A stretch of DNA of 45,629 nt, from assembly GCF_003946695.1 (NCBI RefSeq), contig NZ_RHOX01000017.1:1-45629 (forward strand), given 5' to 3'. This stretch comes from Lapidilactobacillus bayanensis (lineage in GTDB: Bacteria > Bacillota > Bacilli > Lactobacillales > Lactobacillaceae). Positions 6,856 to 15,551 of this stretch are shown piece by piece. The notes under the pieces are model-generated. The model was given only the letters and a program-made list of their open reading frames with translations. It did not search any database and was not told where the DNA came from. Position numbers and translations under genes: made by a program. Position 1 is the first letter of the stretch. Every line of letters starts with the position of its first letter.

Positions 6856-8196
6856 ATGAGTGAAATTTCGTTATTCAGTGGCAATGATATGGATTTTGAA
6901 CCGTTAGCTAATCGGGTGCGGCCGCGCAATCTAACAGAATTTGTCGGTCAACCACAATTAGTCGGACCGGGTAAAGTGTTGCGAGAGTTGATTGAACACG
7001 ATCAAATTCCTTCGATGATTTTTTGGGGACCGCCAGGCGTAGGTAAAACCACCTTAGCAGCAATTATCGCCCAACAAACTCAAGCTAAGTTTATTAATTT
7101 AAGTGCCGTGACCAGTAGCATTAAAGATATTCGCCAGATTATGAAACAGGCCGAGGAGAATCGTCAGTTTGGTGAGAAGACCATTCTGTTCATCGATGAA
7201 ATTCACCGTTTCAATAAAGCTCAGCAAGATGCGTTTCTACCTTACGTGGAGAAAGGCAGCATTATCTTAATTGGTGCCACAACAGAGAATCCCTCTTTTG
7301 AAATCAATTCCGCTTTGTTGTCGCGGGCCAAAGTTTTCGTCTTGCAGGCGTTAACGAGCGCAGATATTCTTCAACTGTTACAAAATGCGCTCACTGATCC
7401 GCGAGGTTATGGGCAGCAGACTGTTAAAATTTCGGCTGAGTGTTTACAAATTATTGCAGACTTTGCTAATGGCGATGCGCGTGTTAGTTTGAACACGTTG
7501 GAAATGGCAGTATTGAATGGTCAGCGTGATGGCGAAATCATCACCATTACCAAAGCTAATTTGACCCAATTACTCGGCAAAAAATCGCTGCTCTATGATA
7601 AAAAGGGCGAAGAACATTATAATCTGATTTCAGCCTTACACAAATCTATGCGCAATAGTGATCCAGATGCAGCCGTTTATTGGTTGGCACGAATGTTGGA
7701 GTCCGGCGAGGATCCTTTATATGTGGCGCGACGGTTGGTACGTTTTGCCAGTGAAGATATTGGCTTGGCTGATAGCCGTGCCTTGGAGTTGGCGGTGGCA
7801 ACTTATCAGGCTTGTCACTTCATTGGTATGCCTGAATGTTCGGTTAATCTAACGCAATTGGTCCTTTATTTATCATTGGCGCCGAAATCTAATGCCGCTT
7901 ATTTAGCTTACCAAGCCGCTAAGAAAGACGCGTTGAATACGCAAGCTGAGCCAGTACCATTGCAAATTCGCAACGCACCGACTAAGTTGATGAAAGAATT
8001 ACACTATGGTGCTGATTATCAATATGCTCATGATAATGCCGATAAATTAACAACGATGCAAACGATGCCGGATAATTTAGTCGGTCATCAATATTATCAA
8101 CCGACCACGCAAGGTAGTGAAGTGAAGTTTGCCCAGCGTTTGGCTCAGATTAAGCAGTGGCACCATGAACACGATCAGTCTAAGCAACCAGACTGA
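6856..8196 (+). CDS. rarA: Replication-associated recombination protein A (AAA+ ATPase)
   Basis: The 446-residue AAA+ ATPase is related to RarA/MgsA/Mgs1, which acts at stalled replication forks and single-strand/double-strand DNA junctions. Walker A GPPGVGKTT lies at about residue 58 and Walker B FIDEIHRFNKAQQD at about 112. Also present are sensor GATTENPSFE, the tetramerisation/C-terminal region HNLISALHKSMRNSDPDAA-like (YNLISALHKSMRNSDP) and YLARMLESGEDP-like (YWLARMLESGEDPLYVARR), all typical of the family. Length matches. ATG at 6856 follows AAGGTGAC; the GTG at 6847 lies within that site. A small membrane-anchored protein gene follows after 32 bases, probably cotranscribed. Confidence 0.95.
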   Translation: MSEISLFSGNDMDFEPLANRVRPRNLTEFVGQPQLVGPGKVLRELIEHDQIPSMIFWGPPGVGKTTLAAIIAQQTQAKFINLSAVTSSIKDIRQIMKQAEENRQFGEKTILFIDEIHRFNKAQQDAFLPYVEKGSIILIGATTENPSFEINSALLSRAKVFVLQALTSADILQLLQNALTDPRGYGQQTVKISAECLQIIADFANGDARVSLNTLEMAVLNGQRDGEIITITKANLTQLLGKKSLLYDKKGEEHYNLISALHKSMRNSDPDAAVYWLARMLESGEDPLYVARRLVRFASEDIGLADSRALELAVATYQACHFIGMPECSVNLTQLVLYLSLAPKSNAAYLAYQAAKKDALNTQAEPVPLQIRNAPTKLMKELHYGADYQYAHDNADKLTTMQTMPDNLVGHQYYQPTTQGSEVKFAQRLAQIKQWHHEHDQSKQPD

Positions 8197-8228
8197 TCAA
8201 TCAAATTGTTGGGATAGGAGGCATGATC

Positions 8229-8930
8229 ATGTGGGGCAGTAATGGTGTGGTTACCTTTGTGGCCGGGCTCTTAATTTTATTAGTTATTGCTGCAATGATT
8301 GGTATTGCGACGTTTATCATTCAGCGCAACGCGTGGCGCCGTTTTGCGTTGAGTCGCTTGGCTGATCCGACTTTTCAACGGGAACATCCCTTATTGCAAC
8401 TAGCAGATCGGCAACGATTAATTGACGATATTAAACTTGATACCACGGTCAGAAACCATTCTGATTTAACCGTTCTGCAAGTGGCTTGGCTGCCCTATTT
8501 ACGTTTGTCGCTGGCCGCGATGTTAGTTGACAATCAGATTAAAACCACGTATCCATCAGAGCATTACGATATCGCATTGCGTGACGTTACAGATGAGCAG
8601 TTATTATTGGCTAACTCTTTTGCGACTTTGTTGGCGCTGCTCGATCCGGTTCTGGCGCGAATTGAACCTATGATTGCGGGTTATGAAGCGGCCTTTCAAC
8701 GTTACGCCGTTGAACAAAAACCAACGCCAGCACAGCTTCAACGGATTTTACCATTGTTTACTGAAAACGTTGATTATCATGAAGTCGTCACTCAAGTTCA
8801 AATGAACAATACCTTTTTCGCGTTAGCTACGTTTTTGTTTAAGGATGCGCAAAATCAGACAACACCGCCAGCAACCACTCAAGCAGTACTGCCACAGTGG
8901 CTGACTACCTATTTACAGGAGCAGCAATGA
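8229..8930 (+). CDS. Hypothetical protein with N-terminal membrane anchor
   Basis: The 233-residue protein has one strong hydrophobic segment at about residues 7-30 (VVTFVAGLLILLVIAAMIGIATFII), followed by a soluble domain with no recognised motif. ATG at 8229 is chosen because AGGAGG lies seven bases upstream; ATG at 8223 is too close to it. It sits 32 bases after rarA and may be cotranscribed, which is the only hint to its role. Confidence 0.7.
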   Translation: MWGSNGVVTFVAGLLILLVIAAMIGIATFIIQRNAWRRFALSRLADPTFQREHPLLQLADRQRLIDDIKLDTTVRNHSDLTVLQVAWLPYLRLSLAAMLVDNQIKTTYPSEHYDIALRDVTDEQLLLANSFATLLALLDPVLARIEPMIAGYEAAFQRYAVEQKPTPAQLQRILPLFTENVDYHEVVTQVQMNNTFFALATFLFKDAQNQTTPPATTQAVLPQWLTTYLQEQQ

Positions 8931-9043
8931 AATATTACTTAAGTTTAGAAGTAGCAGTCCAATAATTAGTAGTCCAATAATCTGCGATGTGATCCTCACA
9001 CTTTTAGGCTAAGCTAAACAAGTATTTAAAATCAGCTAACATT

Positions 9044-9186
9044 TTGCTATCTTTTTGAATTAAGTCATGATAAAGTAAGAGTGTAAACAGGTGCGAAAAG
9101 GCGGGCAACCTCGATAACAACACTTGCGTAACTAAAAAATTTGTTGTTAATCGGCTTGCCATGCTTCACACCAGACAGGAGTGTGA
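9044..9186 (+). promoter_or_regulatory. Promoter and structured leader of the ZIP gene
   Basis: A likely promoter is TTGCTA (9044-9049) and TGATAA (9068-9073), 18 bases apart. The leader contains a long hairpin (GGCAA..CGATAACAACA near 9106-9122 with TGTTGTTAATCG..TTGCC near 9142-9160). A second hairpin, TCACAC (9166-9171) with GTGTGA (9181-9186), holds the AGGAG ribosome site in its loop and edge. This could control translation of the metal transporter. It does not match the yybP-ykoY or NiCo riboswitch cores as I know them. Confidence 0.4.
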
Positions 9187-9192
9187 GACGTG

Positions 9193-10011
9193 ATGGTCGA
9201 TTTTTTTGTGGCGTTAGCACCATGGCAACAGGCACTAGTAGGAACATTATTTACGTATGGCATGACGGCATTGGGCGCAGCGTTAGTTTTCTTCTTTAAG
9301 ACAATCAAAAAGAATGTTTTGAATTTAATGTTGGGGTTTGCGTCGGGGGTGATGATTGCGGCCAGCTTTTGGTCGCTGTTAGATCCAGCGATTGAACAGG
9401 CAGAAGCAAACGGCGATATTGCCTGGTTAGTTGTGGCAATCGGCTTTGCTGCCGGAGGTTTGTTCTTATATCTAGCTGATAAATTGATTCCGCATTTACC
9501 GATTGGTCAAGAAACAGACAAGGGTGATTTTCCCTCGTATCTGCGGCGAACGATTCTATTAGTCTTCTCAATTACCTTGCATAATATTCCCGAAGGATTA
9601 GCTGTTGGTGTCGCCTTTGGTGCTGTTAGTCAAGCTAGCAATCCAACCGTAGCAATTGCAGCCGGCATTTCAGTAGCGTTAGGTATTGGCATTCAGAATT
9701 TCCCAGAAGGTGCAGCCGTTTCAATTCCCTTACGCCAAGGTGGACTAAGCCGAGCACGCGCCTTTGCGTACGGCCAAGCATCAGGGCTCGTCGAACCAAT
9801 TGCCGGTGTGGTCGGCGCATTGTTAGTGAGCCGCATGACAGCAATTCTCCCCTATGCACTAGCATTCGCAGCCGGAGCGATGATTTACGTCGTAGTCGAA
9901 GAATTAATTCCAGAAGCACAACAAAGCGCTGAACGCAAAAACCACACAGCCGTCTTCGGCGTGATGGTCGGATTTATTATCATGATGATCTTGGATGTGG
10001 CACTAAGTTGA
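9193..10011 (+). CDS. ZIP family divalent metal transporter
   Basis: The 272-residue polytopic protein has eight predicted membrane helices. It carries the ZIP signatures HNIPEGLAVGVAFG in helix IV (H at about residue 130), QNFPEGAAVS in helix V and VVEELIPE near the C-terminus, which line the metal site. ZIP proteins import zinc, manganese or iron into the cytoplasm; substrate cannot be set here. Closest in style to ZupT/GufA-type bacterial ZIPs. ATG at 9193 and GTG at 9190 are both possible after AGGAG at 9177. The structured leader may regulate it. Confidence 0.9.
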   Translation: MVDFFVALAPWQQALVGTLFTYGMTALGAALVFFFKTIKKNVLNLMLGFASGVMIAASFWSLLDPAIEQAEANGDIAWLVVAIGFAAGGLFLYLADKLIPHLPIGQETDKGDFPSYLRRTILLVFSITLHNIPEGLAVGVAFGAVSQASNPTVAIAAGISVALGIGIQNFPEGAAVSIPLRQGGLSRARAFAYGQASGLVEPIAGVVGALLVSRMTAILPYALAFAAGAMIYVVVEELIPEAQQSAERKNHTAVFGVMVGFIIMMILDVALS

Positions 10012-10169
10012 AGCGACTAAGTCAAAAAGGAATTAACGTATTTTAGTTATTTTGGTCGCCAATTTTTGTTAACGGTTACTTTTCGTTTCCTCAACATGTG
10101 CTATATTCATCTTAAAAGTGGTGTTCTTACATTGAACGCTAAAAATATCAAGTATTAGGGGCGATGTTA

Positions 10170-10871
10170 ATGAATTATGAGACTAAGGGTGCTAGTCCAT
10201 TTCCAGTGGCGCAATTACATTTAAGCCAAAACGAAAGTATTCAAATAGAATCTGGTTCGATGATCTATCACAATACGAAAGTTAGCCTGCAAGGCCATAT
10301 GAACAATAATGGCAAGAAAGGCTTGGGCGGCTTGATGAGTGCTGTCGGGCGTAAGTTAACTTCAGGCGAAACCTTTTTTATAACGACCGCAACTGGAACT
10401 GCAAATGATGCAGAGTTGGCGATTGCACCAAGTAATCCTGGTGTCATTGAGACGTTAACGTTAACCGATCAGCAACAATGGCGGCTAAATTCGGGCGCGT
10501 TTCTGGCAATGGACACTACTGCTCAATACAAGATGGTGCAGCAAGACGTGGGAAGTGCCTTATTCGGCGGCACCGGTGGTTTATTTATTATGGAGACGGC
10601 CGGAACCGGAACGATGTTAATTAGTGCTTACGGAGCAATTTTACCGTTGGATTTAAATGGTGAAACAGATTATGTTGTTGATAACGCCCATGTGGTGGCC
10701 TGGTCCAGCCAGTTGAATTATAAGATTGAAGCAGCCAGCGGCACATTCGGCTTCAAAACAGGCGAAGGCCTAGTCAATCGCTTCAGCGGTACCGGCCGAA
10801 TATACGTACAGACCCGCAACCTACAAGCCTTAGCGAACCTAATACAAGGTGTATTACCTAAAGAATCATAA
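10170..10871 (+). CDS. AIM24/TIGR00266 family protein
   Basis: The 233-residue, beta-rich, glycine-rich protein has no signal or membrane segment. It has the family pattern: QNESIQIESGSMIYHN near the N-terminus, GGTGGLFIMETAGTGTMLISAYG in the middle and GEGLVNRFSGTGRIYVQTRN near the C-terminus. The molecular role of the family in bacteria is unknown. ATG at 10170 is preferred (AGGGG eight bases upstream). The last ~130 bases use codons unlike the rest (CTA, ATA, GCC, CGC), right before a hairpin array. The array starts two bases after the stop. Confidence 0.88.
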   Translation: MNYETKGASPFPVAQLHLSQNESIQIESGSMIYHNTKVSLQGHMNNNGKKGLGGLMSAVGRKLTSGETFFITTATGTANDAELAIAPSNPGVIETLTLTDQQQWRLNSGAFLAMDTTAQYKMVQQDVGSALFGGTGGLFIMETAGTGTMLISAYGAILPLDLNGETDYVVDNAHVVAWSSQLNYKIEAASGTFGFKTGEGLVNRFSGTGRIYVQTRNLQALANLIQGVLPKES

Positions 10872-10873
10872 AT

Positions 10874-11240
10874 CAGAGCGCGGAGAAGCGCGGGTAGTTA
10901 GTGAGGATTAAGTTCGAACCAGTTAAAATCTTGGGTTTAAGATTTCAACTGATTCAACTTAACCGGAACTAACTGCGCTTTGCAGCGCGTTTCAAATCAG
11001 AGCGCGAAAGGCAACGGGTTGGGTGTTTGTATTTAAACGGGAAGATTGATGCATGTCAATGCAGCAAGATTCACGCTTAAATACACGACACCCAGTTGAC
11101 TTGAGCACGTCTCAGAATCAGAGCGCGGAGAAAGTCGGGTTGACAATGAGCATTAAGAAAGCAATGAAAAAGTTCGTATTTTGAACTCATTCATTGCTGG
11201 CTTAAGCGCATTTCAAAACCACAGCGCGAAAGCCAACAGC
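10874..11240 (+). repeat. H2 hairpin array 1 (three units plus a remnant)
   Basis: CAGAGCGCG marks unit starts at 10874, 10998, 11119 and about 11222. Unit 1 is a long stem (AGTTAGT..TAAGTT..ATCTT pairing with its right arm). Unit 2 is the typical form: GGCAAC, GGGT bulge, TGGGTGT with ACACCCA, GTATTTAA with TTAAATAC, and apical TGCAT with ATGCA around GTCA. Unit 3 has a different core (AGCATTAAG..GAAAGCAATGA pairing with TCATTGCTGGCTTAAGC). The fourth is truncated. Linkers read GCACGTYTCARAATCAGAG or similar. Confidence 0.85.
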
Positions 11241-11278
11241 TCACTTACTTCAAGTACCTACCAAACCACAACATAAAA

Positions 11279-11310
11279 AGACGCTGGGACAAATATCCCA
11301 GCGCCTTTAT
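11279..11310. terminator. Terminator of the purine permease, possibly bidirectional
   Basis: CGCTGGGA and TCCCAGCG pair around ACAAATA; the minus-strand side runs into TCTTTTTA. It lies 44 bases past the stop of the minus-strand permease gene and can also stop the array transcript. Confidence 0.85.
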
Positions 11311-11353
11311 TTGATCTGATGATTAATTTTGATCGGGGCAACCTGTTACTGTG

Positions 11354-12811
11354 TTAAATAATAGCGAGAATAATAAAGTTAACGATGAAGAGAATCGTGA
11401 CGATCCAAAGTACGGGATGGATTTCCTTAGCCTTGCCAGTGATGCTCTTAATCAAGCAATAGGTAATAAAACCGGCTGCGATTCCGTAAGAGATATTGTA
11501 GCAAAGGCCCATAAAGATCGAAGCCATAAAAGCAGGAATTGCTTCTTCAAGGTTGTTCCAGTCAATCTCTTTAAAGGTTCCCATCATCATAACACCAACG
11601 GCGATTAATGCTGGCGCAATTGCTTGCGTAGGAATGATTGAAATAAATGGTGCGAATAAACTACTAAGTAAGAATAGGATTGCTGTGACAACACTGGTTA
11701 AACCAGTACGACCACCAGCGCCGATACCAGCAGTACTTTCAACATAGGTTGTAGTATTACTTGTTCCAAAGATGGCACCGATTGAAGTGGCAATTGAATC
11801 AGCAAACAAGGCTTTATCCATTTTTGACGAGAAGCCATGACCGTTTTCCATAGCCTTTTCATCTTCCGCGGAGAAAATACCAGTTCGGCGGCCAGTTCCA
11901 ATGAACGTTCCCAAAGTGTCAAATGTATCGGAGAAACTAAAAGCAAAGATGGTCATGATTACCAACGGCAACTTGTCGGCGTCACCGAATAATGAGCCCA
12001 TTCCCTTGGCACCTAAAGCTGCGCCAAACGTAATATGAAGTTGAGAAAGAGAATTGCCTAAGGAATTAGCACCAGAAACATGTAAGTTGGTTACTCCTAG
12101 TGGAATACCGACAATAGTGGTAATTAAAATACTCAATAAAACCGCGCCAGGAACTTTTTTAACTAATAAAATAATCACGACTGCTAAACCTAGTAGCGCT
12201 AATAATGCGCCTGATTGCGAAAAGTTGACCAGTGCAGGAACAATACCGCCGTTAGATACGATACTTGTGATACCGCCTTTGAAAGTTGACTGTGCCGCAT
12301 CAAAAGCTTTGTTATTAATGCTGACAAGGCTTGAAGGTTCGGAAGTGAATTGTAAGAAACCAGCGTTCTTAATTCCGATATAGGCGATGAAGACCCCAAT
12401 ACCACCACCCATAGCCTGTTGTAAAGTTTCGGGAATTGCTTTAATAATCATTTTCCGAATTTTAGTAACAGTGATCAAGATGTTGATCAAACCACAAATG
12501 AAAACTAATGCCAGCGCTTCTTGCCAAGTGAAACCTAAGGCGAAACAAACCGTGTAAGTGAAGAAAGCATTCAAACCCATTCCGGGAGCTAAAGCATAAG
12601 GAACATTTGCGAATAGACCCATGAATAACGTACCAACAGCTGAAGCAATGATTGTTGCCAGGAAGACCGCCTGCGAAGGCATACCTGTTAATGAAAGTAC
12701 AGACGGATTAACAAAGAGAATATATGACATCGCGAAAAATGTCGTGACACCCGCCATAATTTCTGTGCTAACCTTCGTTCGGTTTTCCGTGAGTTTAAAA
12801 TAACGATCCAT
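11354..12811 (-). CDS. NCS2-family purine permease (PbuG/AzgA type)
   Basis: The 485-residue membrane protein has about 12-14 hydrophobic helices. It begins MDRYFKLTENRTKVSTEIMAGVTTFFAMSYILFVNP and has GMGLNAFFTYTVC, GGGIGVFIAYIGIKNAGF and STTTYVESTAGIGAGGRTG-like (NTTTYVESTAGIGAGGRTG), all characteristic of the AzgA-like branch that imports hypoxanthine, guanine or adenine by proton symport. The upstream region carries a pair of inverted PurBoxes, which supports a purine substrate. No guanine/adenine riboswitch was seen. A terminator follows at 11279. Confidence 0.92.
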   Translation of the reverse strand: MDRYFKLTENRTKVSTEIMAGVTTFFAMSYILFVNPSVLSLTGMPSQAVFLATIIASAVGTLFMGLFANVPYALAPGMGLNAFFTYTVCFALGFTWQEALALVFICGLINILITVTKIRKMIIKAIPETLQQAMGGGIGVFIAYIGIKNAGFLQFTSEPSSLVSINNKAFDAAQSTFKGGITSIVSNGGIVPALVNFSQSGALLALLGLAVVIILLVKKVPGAVLLSILITTIVGIPLGVTNLHVSGANSLGNSLSQLHITFGAALGAKGMGSLFGDADKLPLVIMTIFAFSFSDTFDTLGTFIGTGRRTGIFSAEDEKAMENGHGFSSKMDKALFADSIATSIGAIFGTSNTTTYVESTAGIGAGGRTGLTSVVTAILFLLSSLFAPFISIIPTQAIAPALIAVGVMMMGTFKEIDWNNLEEAIPAFMASIFMGLCYNISYGIAAGFITYCLIKSITGKAKEIHPVLWIVTILFIVNFIILAII

Positions 12812-12879
12812 CAGATAATGTTCCTCTTTTCATAGATTATATGATTATAATAGCCGATAAAAATTGATTAATCAAGATT

Positions 12880-12924
12880 AAATACGAACTATTTTATTTA
12901 ATTAATAATAATTGTTCTTAAAAT
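12880..12924 (-). promoter_or_regulatory. PurR operator (two inverted PurBoxes)
   Basis: Read on the minus strand, TTTAAGAACAAT precedes ATAGTTCGTATT with about 16 bases between the boxes. The second matches the inverted B. subtilis PurBox (AWWGTTCGWWWT) fully and the first matches AWWWCGAACWWT with two differences. The known arrangement is two inverted boxes 16-17 bases apart, as here. A TATAAT lies downstream at about 12846-12851 (minus strand). PurR control by PRPP is inferred. Confidence 0.6.
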
Positions 12925-12957
12925 ACAATGTTGGCTTTGGACGGTGAACTTGATTCT

Positions 12958-13455
12958 AGAACTGTTTTGTTGTGGTTCTCTGCGCTTACACAAAGGTTGT
13001 ATATGGAACGTGCGCGTTGCCGTGGCGGCGAAAGAATACTTAGCGCTGGAACGTAGTGGGCATTGCTTGAAGCCAATTTTTACAAAATTGTCTCCAAGAC
13101 AAGCCTTATTGTAGGTGATAAATCACCAACAATAATGTCACTACTGAGCGGTATTCTTTCGCCGCCACTAAACTAGTAAGATGGCAACCTTTGTGCAAGC
13201 GCTGAATTGACGAGTGATTAGAACACCTCAAATTTTTAGAAGTACAAATTTGCTGTTAAATCACGCCATATCATCTCTTTCGTCAGTGCCGGAGGGAAAT
13301 CGCGGTCAGCCGCGGAATTGTTGTTAGTGGTTTACCACTTACAACAAAGATTGCGTTTGAGACGAATCGGTTTTAATTCGGCTCAAACCAAGCTCGCAGC
13401 GTTCCACCAGCGTATTTCCCGCAGGCACGAAGAACAGCAAAATAACAGTTTTAGG
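12958..13455 (+). repeat. E1 structured element, copy B (~498 bp)
   Basis: Same architecture as copy A, but many stems are changed on both arms. The outer left stem is GTGGCGGCGAAAGAATAC with GTATTCTTTCGCCGCCAC. The left hairpin is TTATTGT..GTGAT with ATCAC..ACAATAA. The right hairpin is GTTGT..GTGGT with ACCAC..ACAAC. ACACAAAGG pairs with CCTTTGTG. These are compensatory relative to A. It has single, clean ends and no end duplications. It lies between the purine permease and mupG. Confidence 0.92.
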
Positions 13456-13526
13456 ACCTGGCACTTACAATCGAGAATACATTTTCAACAATCAAAGATA
13501 ACTAATCCTTAAGTAAAAACAGTACA

Positions 13527-13562
13527 AAAAAACACCTCGAGTAATAATCTCGAAGTGTTTTT
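13527..13562 (-). terminator. Terminator of mupG
   Basis: AACACCTCGAG (13531-13541) pairs with CTCGAAGTGTT (13549-13559); on the minus strand the stem is followed by a T run. It lies a few bases beyond the mupG stop. Confidence 0.85.
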
Positions 13563-13573
13563 GCATTTAGTGA

Positions 13574-14662
13574 TTAATCTAAGAACTTGAATTTGCTCCA
13601 AGGCTTGATGAAGTCAAGCAAGATTAATTCAGCAGCTGGAATTGAGCCGACTTTATTCTTGCGGGTATCTGAATGAGGTTCGAGAACTAATTGTAATTCA
13701 TTCTTGTAAATCCCGAAGCCATCATTACCGATGACAATATCGCCACGTTGGAATTCATGTGTATTGTCATGTGGTGCGTTAGCAACGGCCTTGTAGTAAA
13801 CACGGGGCATCGTTGAACGAATAACTAACGTGTTCATATCACCGCGACGGAAGTGTTGATTATCGAGTACGATTTTCTTCTCGACGTCGTTAACTTCATC
13901 AACGAAATCAATGTGGAATTGAACCTGATAACGATTCAACTCAGACAAGGATTTTAATTCGTCTTCTGAAGCATAGGCGTTACCAATAATAACGTCATCA
14001 ATCATGTTGGTTGCAAATAAATGCTTAGCCTGAACATCGATTGGTAAACGACGATCAACTTCCATTGTTGGCAAGCCATCGTTAACGTTCCAAGGTCCCA
14101 TGTTACCAACTTGGCTGGCAACAAAGGCAGCAGTGTGAATGCCGAAGTCCTTGAAACGTTTACTGCATTCCATGAAGAAATCATATGGCAAAGCAGTCCC
14201 AACTTGTGGGTAGAAATTGTGGCAGCCATAGATAAATGATTCATTAGCTTGATAACTAATGATGTTATTCAGGTAGTCAACGTTATTACTCATGTTTAAT
14301 TCAATGATTAAACCATATTTGTTGTAAGATAACATGGCTTCAGTAGCACCGTCGAAACCTTGGTCCAAACGAATACCAGCAACATGCAAGTCAGCGAAGA
14401 ATTGCAAGTCAGAGTAACTAATTCCTAACTCGTCAAAAATCCGTGGGGCAACGTCGATAATTGTTTGATAACCTAGGGCGTTACCAACATCAACAATCTT
14501 TTGATATTTTGCTTTAGTTTCTTCAGCCGAACCTTGAACCTCAAGCATACTCATAAAGATTCGAGAAAAGCCGTATTTGTGGCCTAGCTCAAGATAACGC
14601 TTGTCAGCTTCGAAATCGCTATGATCTGGATAAATAGATAAACCTAATTGACGCATTGTCAA
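13574..14662 (-). CDS. mupG: MupG-type 6-phospho-N-acetylmuramidase (DUF871)
   Basis: The 362-residue protein has the DUF871/MupG layout: a TIM-barrel N-terminal domain (LGLSIYPDHSDFEADKRYLELGHKYGFSRIFMSML...) and a C-terminal cyclophilin-like domain (from about 250; RGDIVIGNDGFGIYKNELQLVL). Barrel features include IRLDQGF (about 128) and YGCHNFYPQ (about 160). MupG hydrolyses MurNAc-6P-GlcNAc to MurNAc-6P and GlcNAc in the cytoplasm, feeding MurQ, encoded nearby. The TTG at 14662 is chosen because AAAGGAG lies eight bases before it; the ATG at 14656 has 14-base spacing. Its own terminator follows. Confidence 0.88.
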   Translation of the reverse strand: MTMRQLGLSIYPDHSDFEADKRYLELGHKYGFSRIFMSMLEVQGSAEETKAKYQKIVDVGNALGYQTIIDVAPRIFDELGISYSDLQFFADLHVAGIRLDQGFDGATEAMLSYNKYGLIIELNMSNNVDYLNNIISYQANESFIYGCHNFYPQVGTALPYDFFMECSKRFKDFGIHTAAFVASQVGNMGPWNVNDGLPTMEVDRRLPIDVQAKHLFATNMIDDVIIGNAYASEDELKSLSELNRYQVQFHIDFVDEVNDVEKKIVLDNQHFRRGDMNTLVIRSTMPRVYYKAVANAPHDNTHEFQRGDIVIGNDGFGIYKNELQLVLEPHSDTRKNKVGSIPAAELILLDFIKPWSKFKFLD

Positions 14663-14737
14663 TTGAATTACTCCTTTGGGATTAATGGTGTCAAAATACT
14701 AATAGCTAGTGTGACTTAGAATAAAATAAATGCCTTG

Positions 14738-14840
14738 AGCGTGTGGTTCTCCGCACTTGCGCAAAGGTTGCATATGGAGCGTGGCGCATTGTTGTGGCGG
14801 CGAAAGAATACTTGGCGCTGGAACGTAGAGGCCGTTGCTG
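14738..14840 (+). repeat. E1 left-end fragment (solo head)
   Basis: From GTGTGGTTCTCCGCACTTGC to CGCTGGAACGTAGAGG this follows the first ~100 bp of E1, including GTGGCGGCGAAAGAATACT, the left arm of the outer stem. The pairing right arm is absent. It directly precedes copy C. Confidence 0.8.
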
Positions 14841-14854
14841 ATTAAGACAGTGGC

Positions 14855-15354
14855 AACTAAAACTGTTATTTTGTGCTTCTTCGCGCTTACGCAAAGGTTG
14901 GATACGAAACGTGCAGGTGCCGTGGTGGAAAATAAATACTAGTCGCTGGAACGTAGTGGGCGTCGATTTGAGCCGATTAAAGTGCAAATCGTCTCAAATG
15001 CGAGCCTTAATGTAAGCAATAAATTGCCAACATTAATGTCACTACTGAGCGGTATTTATTTTCCACCACTTATCTAGCAAGAGGGCAACCTTTGCGCAAG
15101 CACTGAATTGACGAGTGGTTGAACTACCTTTCAATTTTAAGAAGTGTAAATTTGCAGTTGAGATGCACTAACTCACTTTAGTCAGTGCCGGAGGGAAATC
15201 GCGGTCAGCCGCGGAATTGTTGTTAGTGGTTTACCACTTACAACAAAGCTTGCGTTTGAGACGAATTGTTTTTATTCGGCTCGAACCAATGCTCGCAGCG
15301 TTCCACCAGCGCATTTCCCGCAGGTACGAAGAACCACAGCATAACAGTTCTAGG
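14855..15354 (+). repeat. E1 structured element, copy C (~500 bp)
   Basis: Complete element from AACTAAAACTGTTATT to CAGTTCTAGG. The left half has GTGGTGGAAAATAAATAC and its exact complement, and a TTTGAGCCGATT..AATCGTCTCAAA hairpin that is visibly related, in inverted orientation, to the right-half hairpin TTTGAGACGAATT..ATTCGGCTCGAA. The right half has CGCGG TCAG CCGCG and the GTTGT/GTGGT hairpin. It lies between mupG and murK, with a solo head before it and a solo tail after it. Confidence 0.92.
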
Positions 15355-15364
15355 GATTACCGCT

Positions 15365-15480
15365 CTCAATAAAGCTTACGTTCAAGACGAATTGTTTTTA
15401 TTCGGCTCAAACCAATGCTCACAGCGTTCCACCGACGCATTTCCCGCAGATACGAAGAAGCACGATGTTTCAATTATAGA
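15365..15480 (+). repeat. E1 right-end fragment (solo tail)
   Basis: Contains CAAGACGAATT..ATTCGGCTCAAA, CAGCGTTCCACCGACG and CATTTCCCGCAGATACGAAGAAGCAC-type sequence, degraded at the end (GATGTTTCAATTATAG in place of ATAACAGTTTTAGG). It is a tandem repetition of the last ~110 bp of copy C. Confidence 0.8.
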
Positions 15481-15551
15481 ATTAGCATTCTAAGTCAGTA
15501 ATACGATTAGATATTAGTTTTGAACACGATTACATAATGAATAATCTAATT

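Noticed and set aside
11351-11608. Open frame antisense to the purine permease
   Set aside because: It is a shadow of conserved permease codons on the other strand.
12812-12957. Guanine/adenine riboswitch before the purine permease
   Set aside because: No conserved purine-aptamer loop sequences are seen; the PurBox pair explains regulation better.
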